Origin: Zygnema circumcarinatum
Taxonomy: Eukaryota; Streptophyta; Zygnematophyceae; Zygnematales; Zygnemataceae
Direction of reading: 5' to 3'
Assembly (NCBI GenBank): GCA_037447605.1
Contig: CM074809.1
Coordinates: 2,880,158 to 2,944,157, forward strand
Length of the DNA stretch: 64,000 nt
Shown: in pieces, positions 20,224 through 34,298 of the stretch
How the letters are laid out: each line of letters opens with the position of its first letter
Numbering within the stretch: position 1 is the first letter of the stretch
Notes under the pieces: generated by a model
What the model was told of the DNA's origin: nothing
What the model saw: only the letters and a program-made list of their open reading frames with translations
The model's database searches: none
Position numbers and translations under genes: made by a program

Positions 20224-23200
20224 TTATCCACAACGGTAAGGCCGCTTTGAATAGGGGTTGGTACCTTGCTGGTGCGTTGGGGGCAGCAGCAGGGCTGCGG
20301 GTGACCGAGGTTCCTTCTTTTGTACAGTCTCTGATTTTGATCCTACAAACCTTTCCTCCCCGTTGGGTCCTTCTCGGCCTCTGAAAGCTCCCTGCGCTGT
20401 GAGAATTTGAGACCGAGAGGGGCCTCTGGGAGGCGCTAAATGCAACTTCGAGGCAGAGTCGGCCAGCCGGACTCCCCGGCCTCTCTGTAGGCTGCTCAAT
20501 CGAGCCAACTGCCAAAACAGAGAGGGGTGTGAGTCTTGAGAGGTATGCAGTATAGGGGCGGAGGCTACAATGAGGTCAACTTCTCTATGTTCCACTTGGT
20601 CAGAATGCGCAAGACTGTGATCTCTCGGGAATTGGAACTTACTCTATGCTTTGCAGAGCTTGCCGATTGTAGCTGACTTTCTCGTTGGCTTTTTTTGGCC
20701 ACTTCATTATGCCCATCGGGGCCCACCCCCCGTCCATCTGTTGTCAGTTGCTCTCCCGCGTCATCCCGCTCATGTTCCTTTAGTTCATTCCCAACAATTC
20801 GCCATCCGGTCGTTGCGAACTGCCTACACAGCGGACAGTGCCTTACTTCTCCATCGTGCCCTTCACTTTTCTCCCTTATTCGCCTGCATGCTCTATGAGC
20901 TACATGCCCGCAGGACCACACCTGTAAACCGGACAAGAGCCCACCATCTCGCCCAGTAACTGTCTCCTGCGAATCTCCACTGCTGTCGTCACCTTGCTCC
21001 CTCCCGCTATGTCTCGTTTCGCGGCTATTCAGATCTGTCTTCTCAAAGTTGAACTTTTGGCCGCAAGCACAACAAGACATGCTCCGTGCTGCAATGCCTG
21101 CTGCCCGTCCTTTTCGCAATACTTCCACCTTACTGAACATGTCCGCTTCAATTAATCGCTTCACTGTGCCCTGCATACAGCTCAGACGACATAACTGGTA
21201 GGATAAGAACACCAGGTATTCCAGGCTTGCTTGTACAATAGCATACTCAACGAAAGTCAAATCGACGGCTTAACTGCAACGTCTCCCCCCTTCACGACCA
21301 TTACAGAGACACAACCAACACAAACAATTATCCAATGAAGAATGGCGTCTGTACTTACAAGAACACTGCACTCGAATGTGAGCCCTCCCAGCAAACTGAG
21401 CAAGAGGCCTTTGAAGTCTGCGCATTCATCCTGCGCATTGCGCTCCACGAGCTGTGCCAGCACAGCAGGTAGAGGCACATGCCCGCTCATGCCCTCCATA
21501 ACCGTCACCAATAGCTCGACCAGAACGTGACGCATCTCTTCTGCTGTTTTCCTGCTTCGGCTGCTCTGCCACCGTCTCTCCCCCGAACTACTCGTATGGT
21601 TTGCTAAAGCTGTGGACCTTTCATTCTGAACGCTCCTTCCTAAATCTTGTGTCCCCACTGCTTGCTTCCGCCGCTCTTGGAGTTTTGCGCGTCGCTGGGC
21701 AGCCTCCTTTTTAACCTCACGAATAGGTGACACCAGTCTACAAAAAGGAATCCCCAGATATTTTTATGCCTTCTCTCCATGCCTCTTATTCACACACAAA
21801 ATTCTACATCAGTCGAAGCAACCATGCGAGTGCAAGGACTTCAATCACCTCCGGCAGGGCATCCTCACAACAAACATTATGAAATTAAGTGTTAGAGCCC
21901 CTCCAGGAAGGAAGGCGACAGATGACACTCCATGTGCTCTTTCGCTCTTTCGTCATCCACATGGGTTGAAAAGGCCCTGCCTTTAGCAGTATCATAAGAA
22001 AGTGACTAAATCGAGAGACGAAAGGTATTACTAAAGGCTTACCATAGGCACTTTTGGCTATTACCAACATTTTACTCACATATTTCCATCATATAACTAA
22101 TAGAAATATTCAAAAACTTTCATAAAACGAAAAGCAATTAATAGGAAATGGACAAGTGCCTCCCATTCAAGCAAATCCCAAATAAGCAAAACCCGAATAT
22201 GCCGGATGAAATTCCAGTAACTCCCTTTTGGACAGTGACGAACCCCGACAAACTGTCTACAGACAATGAGAAATCGCACAGGCCGGATTCCTGCTTTTGA
22301 GACCCACTTCACATCCAGTCCTGTCCGACTCACCCGTCCATAAGCTGAAACCACAGCGCTTCCGCCTCCCTCTGCTGCAGCTGCTGCGTGTTCCGCTGAC
22401 AGAAGGCAACAGCCATGTCGACCACTCCTTGCACTGCTGCCACCTGAGAAACAAACAGGCAGCTTTGAAAGCATTAAGGAGCTAGAGGGTGACAAGACGT
22501 TATCCACTTAGACCGAGGGAGTGGTAAACACAGTCCTACAGAGAAGGAGCTAAATAGAAGGTATTGCGCTTCACAAGGAACACGCACTGACTAAAGGACT
22601 TTAAACGTAATACACGTACATCATCGGAAATCCTTTCAGACATCACCCAAACTATAAGGACTACAATCAGTCAGACTGCCGGTTGAATTCAGCATGCAGA
22701 AAACAGTACGCAATCAAAACAAAGTTGATTGACAACCAGGACGTCACACAAAAAGCAGCTTACTTCTGGTACTTTGGCTTGATTCTCCGACAGTTTGTCA
22801 GAGAAGTTGATCTTTTTGACATCGAGTCTGTTCAGCAATTTGCGGGCAATTGCAATGTCCATTGAGCGAATTTTGGCCTCCAAACTTGCGAGGACGAGGA
22901 GCAGCGCATCGGCGACCTTCCCCATGCGCTCAAGAAGGAACGCTGCAGCATCCGTGATCTTGTGCAGGACGCAAAGGGCCAAACAGTGCTCAAGGCGATA
23001 CTTCTCATGGCTCTGAAGGAAGGGCAAAACGGCATGCGGCTCAAACCTGCACAAAAGCTGTCGCAAAGATACCCAATCATCAGCCATGCGCTCCGTCGTG
23101 AACACTGGCAATCATGCTTCAATTCATAAACTCTCCGGCTTCAATGTCCACAGGGACCCATCTCCTATCGGAGCCGTCCTAGCCACTTTAAGCTACAAGC

Positions 23201-26200
23201 AGCAGCAGGCAACATGAAGCAGTACATATTATGCAACCAGAATTTGTCTCGTTCATGCAATTGCAAGGTGTTGACACTGTAGGATCACTTGTGAATCGCG
23301 AGGCCGTAGGCAACGTTTTAATACTAGGCATGAAGCACTTATAGCCAAGAGAAAACTAATAGCCGAGAGAATAGTAGAACGCTCGTCCAACTAATATCTG
23401 AGGCTCAGTTGTTGTATACGCACACTATTTTTTCCTCGTCTGCAAGCTAGACCTTGTCCACGTGCATGCACACGTTCTATCTTTTGGCTGCTCCACCTAG
23501 TCCCTTACCTCAATGTATAGCTCCGCCATGGTATCTGTAAGTTCCAATTTCATGGACACCGAGGAATTCACCAAACTGTCCTTCCCTGTCATCAAAGGTT
23601 CCTGTATGCCAAAAACTTTGAGTCTGACGTCTGCCACGTTGCCGGCCCCCATTTCTGACCTCCCTTGTTCTACCGTCGGGCTGGCTATGGACATTCCTCC
23701 ACCAGGGACATTGGGATTTCTTGCCGGTGCTCCTGCTCCTGCTGAAAGGATAGCTTGCCGTTCCAGTGCACTGTGATGTATGGCCTTCAGAAATGCAAAC
23801 TGCAGCTCCGGTTGCAGGGTGAGCTCTTGTACGATGTGCTCACAGTCGGCGCCGAAATGCTCGCCAATGAGACGGAGGGCTGCCTCACTGTTACAAAGGA
23901 AATAAGTCAGCCTGTTAGAGCCTGCAGAAACAAGTTTGTGCAGCTTAATGAGCACTAGGAGCCATTCTTCCGGCAGATGTCGCGAACATTGAGGAAGATT
24001 AGGAATAGAACCTGCTAATGCCAATAAGGTCAGGAAGGCGCTGCAGGACTGCTGATCGAAACGATTTCAGAGCAGCAGCATTCCCTTGGAAATACGTTTG
24101 ATTTCCCAACATCCTCCAGATAAACGAGAAGGGCTCCTGCGGGGACCCCTTGTCCTGCAACAAGCAGTCGAGGGCGGATGCGAGATGCGGGGGGCCTTGC
24201 TTTGTGTGCAGGAATGCACTGACCTGCACGTACAAAAAGACAGGTTTTGAAGCGTAAGCGGCACATAAACGTTTACAAGTGTGATGAAGCACGGCTCAAG
24301 GTGCTGCTGGGGTTTCCATAGCAGCGTGAAGGTGGACTACTCCCGCACACCCTAATGGCAACAACATATCTATGAGTGCTTGTTGATGACCATCCTATGT
24401 TCAAATACCTGCCAAAATTGAGCGTTCCTCGCCAGCTTCGCCACCGTGACAAAATCCCATGTGTCCTCCTGTGCACTTTCCAGCAGAGCAAGCATCAGCT
24501 GTTCTCGGCGACGCCTATTACTCGCTTGTGTTACCTGTGGTGGACTCGCAGGTCCAGTTTGATGTGCTTCAAGGCCCAAACTTGCTGCGTCTCCTGTTCC
24601 ATTCCCCATTCCCTTTCCTACTCCTCTTGGCTGGCCCTCCGCAAGATACTCTAGAATACATATGAACATAGTACGTTGCAAAGAGGCATGGCCTGCAGCA
24701 GTGTGCTCTGCTATAAAATCCAACAGTAATGCCGCATCCTGTGGTGATACCAATCCAAGTCCTGCTTTGACATCTCCCAGAGGCTGCTCCGCGTAGTTCC
24801 CATTCCCGGCTACCACCTTCGCTACCACTCCCTTGCTACGCTCTGCGTCCTTCCCAACGTCAAGAACAATACTGCCTTCGTACACTTCTACTATGGCAGC
24901 CACAAGCAATGACAGAAGACGCTTTCCCTCTGCTTCTTTGTCTTCTCCATCCTGACATTCCTCAGTAGTCATTTCATGGCCTTTTTTGGCTTCTGCCTCT
25001 AATGCTGCAATGCCTACTTGTTCCATGCCCACTATCTGCCCCTCAGTGCTTTGTCTGTGAGGGTCCAACGAACTGTCATTTGGAAAGGCAGAAGAGAGCA
25101 CTGATAGAGTGGCGGCTGTGTCGAGAGCCAAAAGTGACCTAAGTCGCGGAAAGGTGCCACATGGACCGATGAATCGTGGCCGTCCAGTCCGTTCCAAGAT
25201 ATACCCGAGCACCTTATGCTGGACAGAAGCAAGCTTGCTCTCGGGAAGCCTACCGTGTCCTGCACTCACGCAACATCTCCTTGTCCATTACAGGTGAGGG
25301 GGAAGGATGTGGAAGTGGGAACGAGAGAAGAGTGCGAAAAGGAGTAAGAGGTTGCGACAAAACGATGCAATGATATAGAATGCAGCTATCAGAGAATCGT
25401 TGATTTGACTGGAAATTTTGATCTAGGTTGAGTGAAGGAGTATACAAAAAGCTGATTATCGCAGAGCTACGAAAAAATGTACGGATGTTTAGACGCATGA
25501 TATGCAATTTTTAGACATGAACAAGAATATATCATGGCAATTCTGCTCGAAGGGACATTGGAAAAGATTAAATCAGTACTGGAAGAGCATGCGCTATTAT
25601 TTTGATGTGGACCATCTTTATGGCAAGTAACTTACCAGGCGGAAAGTACAGGCCTGCAAAGCAGTGCTGAAGGTAGACTAGCAGCTTGTACCTGCCATGT
25701 CCACCAACCACCCCCCCACAGACGGCGTCTTGCTCATCTTGTCCACCTTGGTGCACTGGAAACCGATACGCGTCATTAGCACACATGGACAAAACTTTTC
25801 TCAAAATGCCGTGCCATATCCGCGACTAGCTAGCTTGTACAGCAAGCAAGAAGGTGAACGTTTTCCATTCTGACAACCCAACCTGCCCGCATGGTTGCTT
25901 GTCCGGCTTACCCTACTTCTCGGCCGTGAGGGCTGTCGAAATCTCGAGCCACAGCCAAAAGCTCCTCCAGTGGTGAGACGAAGTCATCCAAACCACGAGT
26001 AAAGAGGTAGATGAGGGCACTATACAGCTCATGGTCACGGCAAAGGTGAACCACCTGTGCACAACCGCACACCTCACATTTAGCGGTAGATTCCAGCATT
26101 GACATATGGCAAAAGGAGAGCTTCTCTCTCATTGGCTGGACCTTCGTTTATTGCACAATGGCAGAATTGTTCTAATTTAGCAGCTGTTGCAGTAGGCTGA

Positions 26201-29200
26201 TTACATTAATATCTGTAAGTAACACAACCATAGTCTACTGTAGCGTCGGCGTATCTATGCCTTTCTTGCAGAAAGCAAGCCACGACAAGCATTTGTGTAC
26301 ATGCATTAGCATAGAACATTGCATGCCTTTCTTCGCGCAAATTTTCAGAAAACGGAAATCTCCGCTCCGACACTCAAAGCATGATGTGTGAGAGGGAACA
26401 AGTGCATGCCTGGTTGAAGTCGAGGGATGCAATGTCCATGTGTAGCACACAATGCTCCACGCGCTGCAACCACCCCCGAGCACTGTAGTGCTCCACCAAC
26501 GCCTGCATCATCTGCTCATCCCTACCACACAGAGGGCCCCAATGACCCACTTGACACACCTTAATCCCTGACTGCGCATGACCTTCAGATTGTGCGAAGG
26601 CATTTAAGCAGCCAGTTTTGCATCAGTTTTTAACTTTCAAAAAGGTGCAGTAGTGTGGAGATATCATCAAGAACGGCGAATAAATTAGCAAACAAGAAAT
26701 AGTTTCTTTAGAAAAAATGGCGAAGTGTCGCACCTCTGGTGCCAAACCTGGGAGCATGTCCTTCAAAATGTAAGGCTCAAGCAGCTCCAAGAACGTGCCT
26801 GCACCACAGCCCTGTTTTCTCAATCATATACGCTCATATACTATATCACATTTGACGCGAATCCAAGGAGGGAGAGAGAGTAGTCTGAACGACAGAAAGC
26901 TGCCCAAATTAAGGTGACCTGACCTTACCATACACCATCAAGTAACGCAACCACCACAAGGAGCCTGCCTGCCCAAATTTTGATGCTCAGAACAGCTAGG
27001 TACAATGAGTAGTATGGTCTTGTACCTCTCTGCCCCACAGCATCAAACTTTCGGAATACGTCGCCAAAAAGAACTGTTGTTTGGTTCAGATGTACACAAA
27101 ATTCAACTGCAACACCTCCGACCCGCGCATACTGCTCTTTGGCAGCGACTACCATGGCATCATCTGCCAAAACTGCAGTGCCATTCCTGTTTACTGCAGT
27201 TTCCACCTTCTCTACATTGCTGTCCTTCCTCCACCCCTCCTTGTCCACAGCCCCACTGAAGACATGCTGTTTAGGCATCTCATTCTTCAAGCTGCCAAGA
27301 CCATCGTCAACGTGTCGTTTAGCTAGTCCTCGCTTACCAGACCCATTCTGCACCTGTTCATGCTTCACCCCATTTCCAAATGACAACGTGGGTTCACTGC
27401 CTGCGGATTCAGTATCATTCTGGAAGCCCATCTCCGTTGCTCCATTCAAATGAGCTTCGTTTGCAGTGGAAGCAAAGTCCACAACATGCGCTTGGTTGGA
27501 ACCAATAGCTGTGGAGCGATTAGGATCTGATCCGATTGCCAAGTGTACATAAGCAAATGCTTCGTCTATGTACGCTGAGAGAAGCTGCAGCAGGGCAGGC
27601 ATGATAGCAGCTCTCATCGCCTCTAAGCCACATGGCAACCCAGTCACTCCCTCTGCGCGACCATCAAAAAGATCCATAGCTATGCGGAATGCGCCCATCC
27701 AATCACCTGCTTCCTGGACAGAAACACACGCCATATACACCTGGGAATGATGGCAGCCCGCGATCGAACCATCGCCTTATCCTCAAGGCTTCCAAGACAC
27801 TACGATTGCCGCGTAATTATGAAATTCTAAATTGAGAACGCATGCTACTCTTATTTAAAAAAGCGGGGAGAGGCTAAATTCCTAGTACCATGCGGCACCT
27901 AAGCCCTATCAAGAGCCACAACGTCAGGTGAAAGTTGTATAGAGTAAAAACGCAATGATACTCAACGATTATTCAAACAACCACCGTGATCTCATCAAGA
28001 ACTACGCAGCTACTTAGAAACCGACAATGCAGACCTTTAATGTAGTAGCACATGCTATTTGCATTGCAGAAAAAAATCCCAGAGCACTTTAAGACTCTAA
28101 AGAGCCATAAGGAAATCATGCCACTACAAGGATTGCAGCATTTGTGCATTCAATTCGACGATGATTCTTTAGTCAAAATGAAATCAGCAGCACACTTGCA
28201 AGATTTTTTGTGAAGACAGCGCACCTGTAAAGCCTTGATGCGTTCATGCCACGGTAGGAGCCGTGCCCGCCGTAAGACTCTTGAACCAAGGCAATAAACT
28301 GCAGCGCCTCGTACAGCAATGGAATTGTGAAAAGCCTTTACTCCATCTGTAAAGTTAGAGTGCGATACCAAAGAGTCTCCAGCCACTTCCAGGCCCACAC
28401 GTTCGATCTCAGAACCACTGAGATCGAAGAGACACAGCTGATCTTTCGCATTCAGGACAACCAGCATCTGCAAGAACATACAAAGTTTCATGCAATGGTC
28501 AGAGAGACGTACTAAACATGAAAGGATCACGATGGGACAAATCAAATGCAATACTGTTATGTATGAATTTGCTAGAATGAGATCAGAAGCATCGCCAGCT
28601 GAGGAGGAAACGCCGAGTTCTAGTGCGGCTCATGCGCATCCGTGAAAAGTCACTCTCCTGACAGGAGGGCAGTGAGTTGACTGCACCCTTAGTGCTTCCA
28701 CGCCGGCCTTAAGGTACCGCATTCTTTTTCTTTACAGCTCGCGGTGGCTGATAAGAAGAAAGAACATACCTGTTCTGCAATCCACGCCACTCCATTTGCT
28801 GGCGCGTCCAGCTGCCATTCCTGAACTACTTTTACATCTGTTTTAAGAAGCTGTAACACCTGCACACGGCAATCCCAGGCCAATGCAAGCAGCTTTTCTT
28901 CCTCCACATCCTCCAGCACCGCGTTCCTCAAGCCACCAGCTTGCACAGGAGCTTTTGGAACTGCCTCGGCTATGTCTGCCTCACTGCTGTGACGTGTGAG
29001 AGAAGCTTCAGTAACACCAGCCTTTCCCGAGAGCAGAGCCCCAGTAGAACTTCCCCGGTCATGATTATTGCTGTTTTCATGTCCTTGTAAACTAGCTCCA
29101 GCACTAGCATCTCCCTGCCCTTTATTTCCTAACGCTCCATTAGGAGCAGTTTGGGCTGAGACTCTGCTAGACGCAGAGATCAACGGAACTGGCAGAGAGA

Positions 29201-32200
29201 TTGAATGCTGGAGGTTGGACAAGGATCGTGAGCGCATTCGTCTCCAGGCAGCATAAGGAATGGACCCATCAAGAGGTGCAGACAGGCCTCCACTTCGAAC
29301 TGGACGATCGAAGCGGGCCAAGACTTCAAGTGATGGTACAAGTCGCACCTGTTGCCCCCCAGCACATTCATAATCACTGGAAGTCAAAATGCATTCTATG
29401 CTACCAGTACAACTATGCCAATTGACGGATTTTGGTCATCCGTCTCCGGAATCCAACGTTGACAGACAAATGACGATCATGAGCACAGGAATTGTTGGGC
29501 AGGCTGGCGAGGGAATGAGCTGTACCAGAAGCGCCATGGAGTTGGTAATGAGTGCCACAGGCAAAGAAGCATCCTCCTGTAAGGACCCGTCAAGAAGCTT
29601 CTTCCCAGCATCCATTCCTGCCCCAACCATTCCGCCCATCCCTCCAAGTGCACCCCCCATGACTCCACCTAAGCCTCCCGGCATAGCCTGTGCGCCACCT
29701 CCAGAAGATGCTGTGCCAGTTCCCACAGGAGTAAAGTTGTCTTCTGCAAGGGCGGGTGCAATGGAGAGCACTGGGCCACCTCTCGAACCATCCAATAAGC
29801 ACTGCACACTCACACAAGAGCATGTCCACGTGAGTAACCTGCATGTTAGCTCTTTCGTTTGAACTCCCTTTGGGAAAGAAGCGATTTACCTGTGTTGTAA
29901 CACTGTACCGACGTAAAAGTGGCAGCACTGTAAAGGAGTGAAGCAGCACAACTCCCCGGGCATCTGCTGTCAATGTGCGTGTACTGCGGCTTGTCAGTTG
30001 ATCTTGCCCGACAAATCTGCAGTGCACTATAGTCTGTGAATGTTCCCCAACAATCGCTTTTGCCACAGCTCCTCGAGTTACATCCCAAAGGGTGACCGCC
30101 CCACTAGAATAGCCAGCCAACAGAAGGTCGCCTTGCTGGTTGAAATCAATAGCAGTAGCAGACCCAGCAGACGATGTAGCCGTTCCTCCAAGGAGAAAGG
30201 CCTGGTACGAGGAAATCCACAAGCCATATCAGCAGGTGCAAAAATGAAAATAATTGAGTGCGATTTCGTACATGCAGAAAGGAGAAAGTGGCAGTTGCAG
30301 GTAGGATAATAAACGTGTATATATAAGTTATCGCCATTCACAAGGTTACCATTGAAAAAGACGAGTACCGAATAAAACTGATTACAGCAAATTAAAGAAG
30401 TTTCGCAACATCCAGACAATGCAAAAAGGAGAGTGAAATCGGGAGCGTGATGTATGAAAAAATTCAGCACTCATTGGACCTTCCATGATCATCATAGTAC
30501 AACAGCATACCCCTGCAAACCTGTCCTCAGAAAGGAAATTAAAAGTTCCAATCCCAAGTTTGTATCTCGAAAGCTTACGAAAACTAGTATTCAAGAGCAC
30601 AGTGGTGCAACTGCGAGAATAGAGGTTGCACCTAAGTGATAAGAATCAGTCACACGACTGCGGCTCCTGGATTCATCCCCTACTTTTATCAGGACTGACC
30701 TTGTCCTCAGTGTTATCAGCGCTCCGGTTGGGGGAATACCGACTTGGAGCCACCAGAATGCCGCCCTTTGACATCCCAACTGCAATGAAGTTGGAGTGTA
30801 TAGCCAAAGCTAGAGGAGCACCATGGTCTCTCTTCAGAGCAGGGTTGGCCAAGGCAGCTGACAAGGATGCCACAGTGTCCAATTGGAGCAGCCCAATGGC
30901 AGGGGGGCCTCGCTGAATGCCCTCCAGCCTCATAGGCTGTGCTGCAGCCCCTTCTTCCCAGGTCAGACCTGAGCTTGCCTTCCTACGCTCCACTTCTACA
31001 GCATGCTCCAGAGCTGCCAGCCGCTCATTGTCAGCTCTCCTTTTCCACTTGTTGCCGCTCTGTTCTTCTTCCAGCGCTTTGTCTGCCTCTTGATCTCTGT
31101 GCCTTTTTTCACCACGTGTGGAAAGTTGGTCATAAACATCTGCCGCATTTCGTTCTGTTCCTTCCAATGATTTATCTTGCACATCCTCCATAACTGGCAA
31201 ACTTTCCAGCCCTTCCAAATCCTCCCAATCACCATCGTAGTCCCCCATACACTCATCTACAACATCAGTCGCGTGGCCCTGCTCAAGATTAAGCACTTCT
31301 ATTTCGGAACACTTTCCTTCATTGTGAAGAATTGGACTGGTAGGTTTGCTAGTCTTTGAGTCCACAAACGTATGCTCTATCCTTAAAACCTCCTCTGTCT
31401 CATTGTTGAATTCTGCTTGAACTGTAGTGTCCAATTTAGTCAATGAGGCCTCAAGCGGCATCGAATGAACCGGCTCTACAAGCAGTAGCAATGGCTTGGC
31501 ATCTAGCAGCTGTTGGATCGGTTTCGTTTTTTCCCGCAGTTCAGATGCATCTCCTGTGTCGCCTCTGCTTGGCAACTTTTCAAGCGTGTTCCGGGGCTCT
31601 TCCACCAACCCAAGAAGCTGAGATGAAGTAGGCCCCCCTGAAGAAACCACTTGATCAGTCTGCTGAGCTTCGAAAACGTGAAAAGGCCTATCAAATCCAG
31701 GCTCCTGACTACTTCCTCCTTCACCATCAGTGCACTCTAGGAGAGCTGGTGAGGAACCCGTCCTTGCAAAAGTGGCAAGAGCTGTAGGTGACTTTGCAAT
31801 GTGTGATTGAACGCCATTAAATGGAGACGGTATCCTCTGTGCTGCTGAATCAAGATGCGGAGGCAGCTGAGCTGAAGGATAAACAGAAATCGAAGTCGAA
31901 TCATCAACACAGTGTGCATCCTCTAAGGATAAACTTGAACTGGACAACGAGTTCGGATGAGAGTGCTCTGCTCCTAAACGTGTATCTCCAGGAGAAGTCG
32001 TTCCTGTATAACTGGATGAACCTAGCCAACCACTGCCAGCAGAGCGACGTTGAGCAGCAGCCGCTGCAGCCGCTTCAGCTGCAGCAAAAGCTGCCCCAGG
32101 TCGTAGACCAACACGACTTGACTTGATTGTACTGGCTTTTCCTGCTGGTTGCCCTAACGCTAATGTTGCCCAAGAGGCAGTGCTAATCCTACCGAGAGAC

Positions 32201-33387
32201 ATGAAACTGGCTGTGCTTTCTATGCTACTAGCAATGCTCCGTGGGCTTCCTCCCCCTGGACTCAACGCATCACCTCGATGCTCACCGCTGCCAAGTTCTT
32301 CATTTTCCCAAACACCGTTGTTGGAGTGAGCTTTTTGCTTACTCCCGTCTTCATTCTGACACCCCTCAATTCTGGAAGAAGCAGACGCACGAGATGTGCT
32401 AGCGCCATCAACACTAGCGCCCAGAAATGCTAAAGAACTTCCCTTCCAAAGCCCTGCTGCAAACTTGCTGTTTTTCAAAAGACGAGCTGTGGTCGTACCC
32501 TCCCAGAAAGTATTTTTCCCTTTTCCCTTATCGGCTTTCACAGGCTTGGCGACATCCACAGCTGTGTCCAATACTCCACTTTCCGTTCTCTCGCCTTCCC
32601 TTGAATTGTCAGACTGTTTCCCCTTTTCTGCCTGGCATCTGGAACTAGAAGCAGCAACATCAACTACATTCTCGCTTGCTCCAAGAGTTGAAGGTGGTAA
32701 ATCTCCGCTGGACGATTTTTTCATGTCTGCAACGTGGTGCTCTTTACCTTGTAAAGTACATGTGTTATCTTCATTTAGTGTGGTATCCACATGGCTTGGC
32801 CCGACATCAGCTATGGTGGAAGGAAGAGTGCCGTTGTTGGCATCATATGGTTCATTCAAAATAGAGGCAGTTCTGCTCTGCTTTTCTAGAATATCAACTT
32901 CTGCATTTACGCAATAGCTTGTAACTCTGTTTTGTGCAGCAGTGCTAGAAGAGACTGCTGGCCCAGAATGCACCTCAAGATATTTGATGTCAGGCATGCG
33001 TTCTTCACTGCTATCAGAGCCATCGGGGCCTTGGATAATTTTCGAAGTTACTCCAGACTCTGAATGCATAAATGTTGCTGATTTTCCTGTCCCATGACTA
33101 ATGCTTACAAGAGCTGGAAGTAGGCGCTTGCTATTTTCCAAGAAAACATGATTCAACCTGCTTTCTGCTTGCTTCTTGTTCAGGGCAACCTCTTGGGAGA
33201 TTGGTCCAGTATCTTTGTCCTTTTCCAACTCAGTTTTACTCTGCAATTGGCCCAACTGTGCCGCCTGTTCCTCCTCCCAGGCGTCATCCAAAATGTCATC
33301 CAATGATCGCTCCAAGTCTGGCAGATTCTCATCCTCCTCATCTGTTTCAGCAGCTAGCAACGCATCAATGTCAAAATCAAAAGACAT
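20224..33387 (-). CDS. VPS8: VPS8, RING-bearing subunit of the CORVET tethering complex
   Basis: VPS8 links Rab5-type endosomes to the CORVET tether during early endosome fusion. The start is the ATG at 33387 (MSFDFDIDALLAAETDEEDE), and a large first exon runs to 30700. It encodes a Ser-rich acidic region, then RRKASSGLTWEEGAA, LQLDTVASLSAALANPALKR and ALAIHSNFIAVGMSKGGILV, the start of the beta-propeller. Exon 2 (30201-29890) continues the propeller with GDLLLAGYSSGAVTLWDVT. Further exons occur at about 29810-29440, 29360-28790, 28470-28230, 27720-27000, 26820-26730, 26570-26400, 26060-25920, 25760-25630, 25270-24400, 24230-24000, 24000-23510, 23090-22770, 22450-22300, 21730-21350, 21250-20650 and 20590-20224; their edges are approximate. 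The C-terminus has a RING-type pair cluster: CCACGQKF, then VWSCGHVAHRAC, then RHCPLCR. GRGVRLADSASKLHLAPP lies near the end. Family assignment rests on the N-terminal motif, propeller and RING order. Confidence 0.85.
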
Positions 33388-34298
33388 GGTGAACGATGCC
33401 AGCCCCTACCACAAGTTCTTCACAGGCTCTCAGGCCCGTTAACCCTAATTACCCTTCATCAGGCCTCACTCTTGCAAGGCCAGCTCCGGAGTTCAGCCCA
33501 TCATAGACAGCCGTGCAAAGCCACTCTTGACAAGGTTCCCCTCTTCTTGGAATGTCCCTCATCCAACCGCATACTGTACTACAATATTCGCTCCTTTTCC
33601 AGCTTTTGCACATGCGCTCGAAATATGGCGGACGACCTGCTGCCTCTCAGAAGCAACCCCCCAGCCCCCCTAAACCGGGTGGCACGGTTTCGGTTTCAGG
33701 GCGAAACTTCGTTTTCCGTCGCAAACTTGACCACATACCGTACAAAAGCTGGAAGCCGAGGAGCTTCCAACACGAATAGGAACATGACACATGGTAGCCA
33801 TGTGGCGTGGAGTCGAGCTACGTCCACAGCGTTTGGGCAGCTGAAAAATGTCACCTCTTATGGGCAGGACGGGAAATGGCCATGAAGCTCGTGGGATTGG
33901 CGGTCGCTCGTACCTCAATCTGCCTGTATTCTACGGTCTCCCACCGACTCACAAAACGTTAGGCTGACGTGGACTCCACGTCACGTAGAAAATATTCCGA
34001 AAAGTTTGCGAGCGCAAACTGCAAATGGCAAACTAGGTTGGATGTCGTCATATATTACGTCAGCAAATGGACATCTTTTAGCGAGCGACAGGACAGCATG
34101 TCGTTTTTTTAGGGTTTGCGCAAACCGCGACAGCTGTCGGTCTTGGGGGCAGGCTGCGGGTCTGCAAGGGCCAGGGAGAAGGCGGGCGGAGGGGCTTTCT
34201 CGGGCGCTGCCAACAATGGGGGGAGAACAGTTGGAGGGGTTATAAAGGCCTTTTTTTTGGCTCTCTTCTGTTGTTTGAGGCGCTTGGGAATCTCCAGG
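33388..34298. promoter_or_regulatory. Divergent promoter region of VPS8 and the PCD gene
   Basis: About 0.9 kb between opposing start codons. AACCCTAAT, a telo-box-like motif, lies at about 33440-33449 on the VPS8 side. An open frame at 33472-33885 (plus) lacks known motifs and I do not call it. The sequence near the PCD start is GC-rich. Confidence 0.5.

Noticed and set aside
27755-27775. GCCCGCGATCGAACC, resembling a tRNA T-arm on the minus strand
   Set aside because: The T-stem does not pair around TTCGATC and no acceptor or anticodon arms flank it; it lies in a VPS8 intron.
33472-33885. 138-codon open frame between VPS8 and PCD
   Set aside because: No domain, and it lies in the divergent promoter region.
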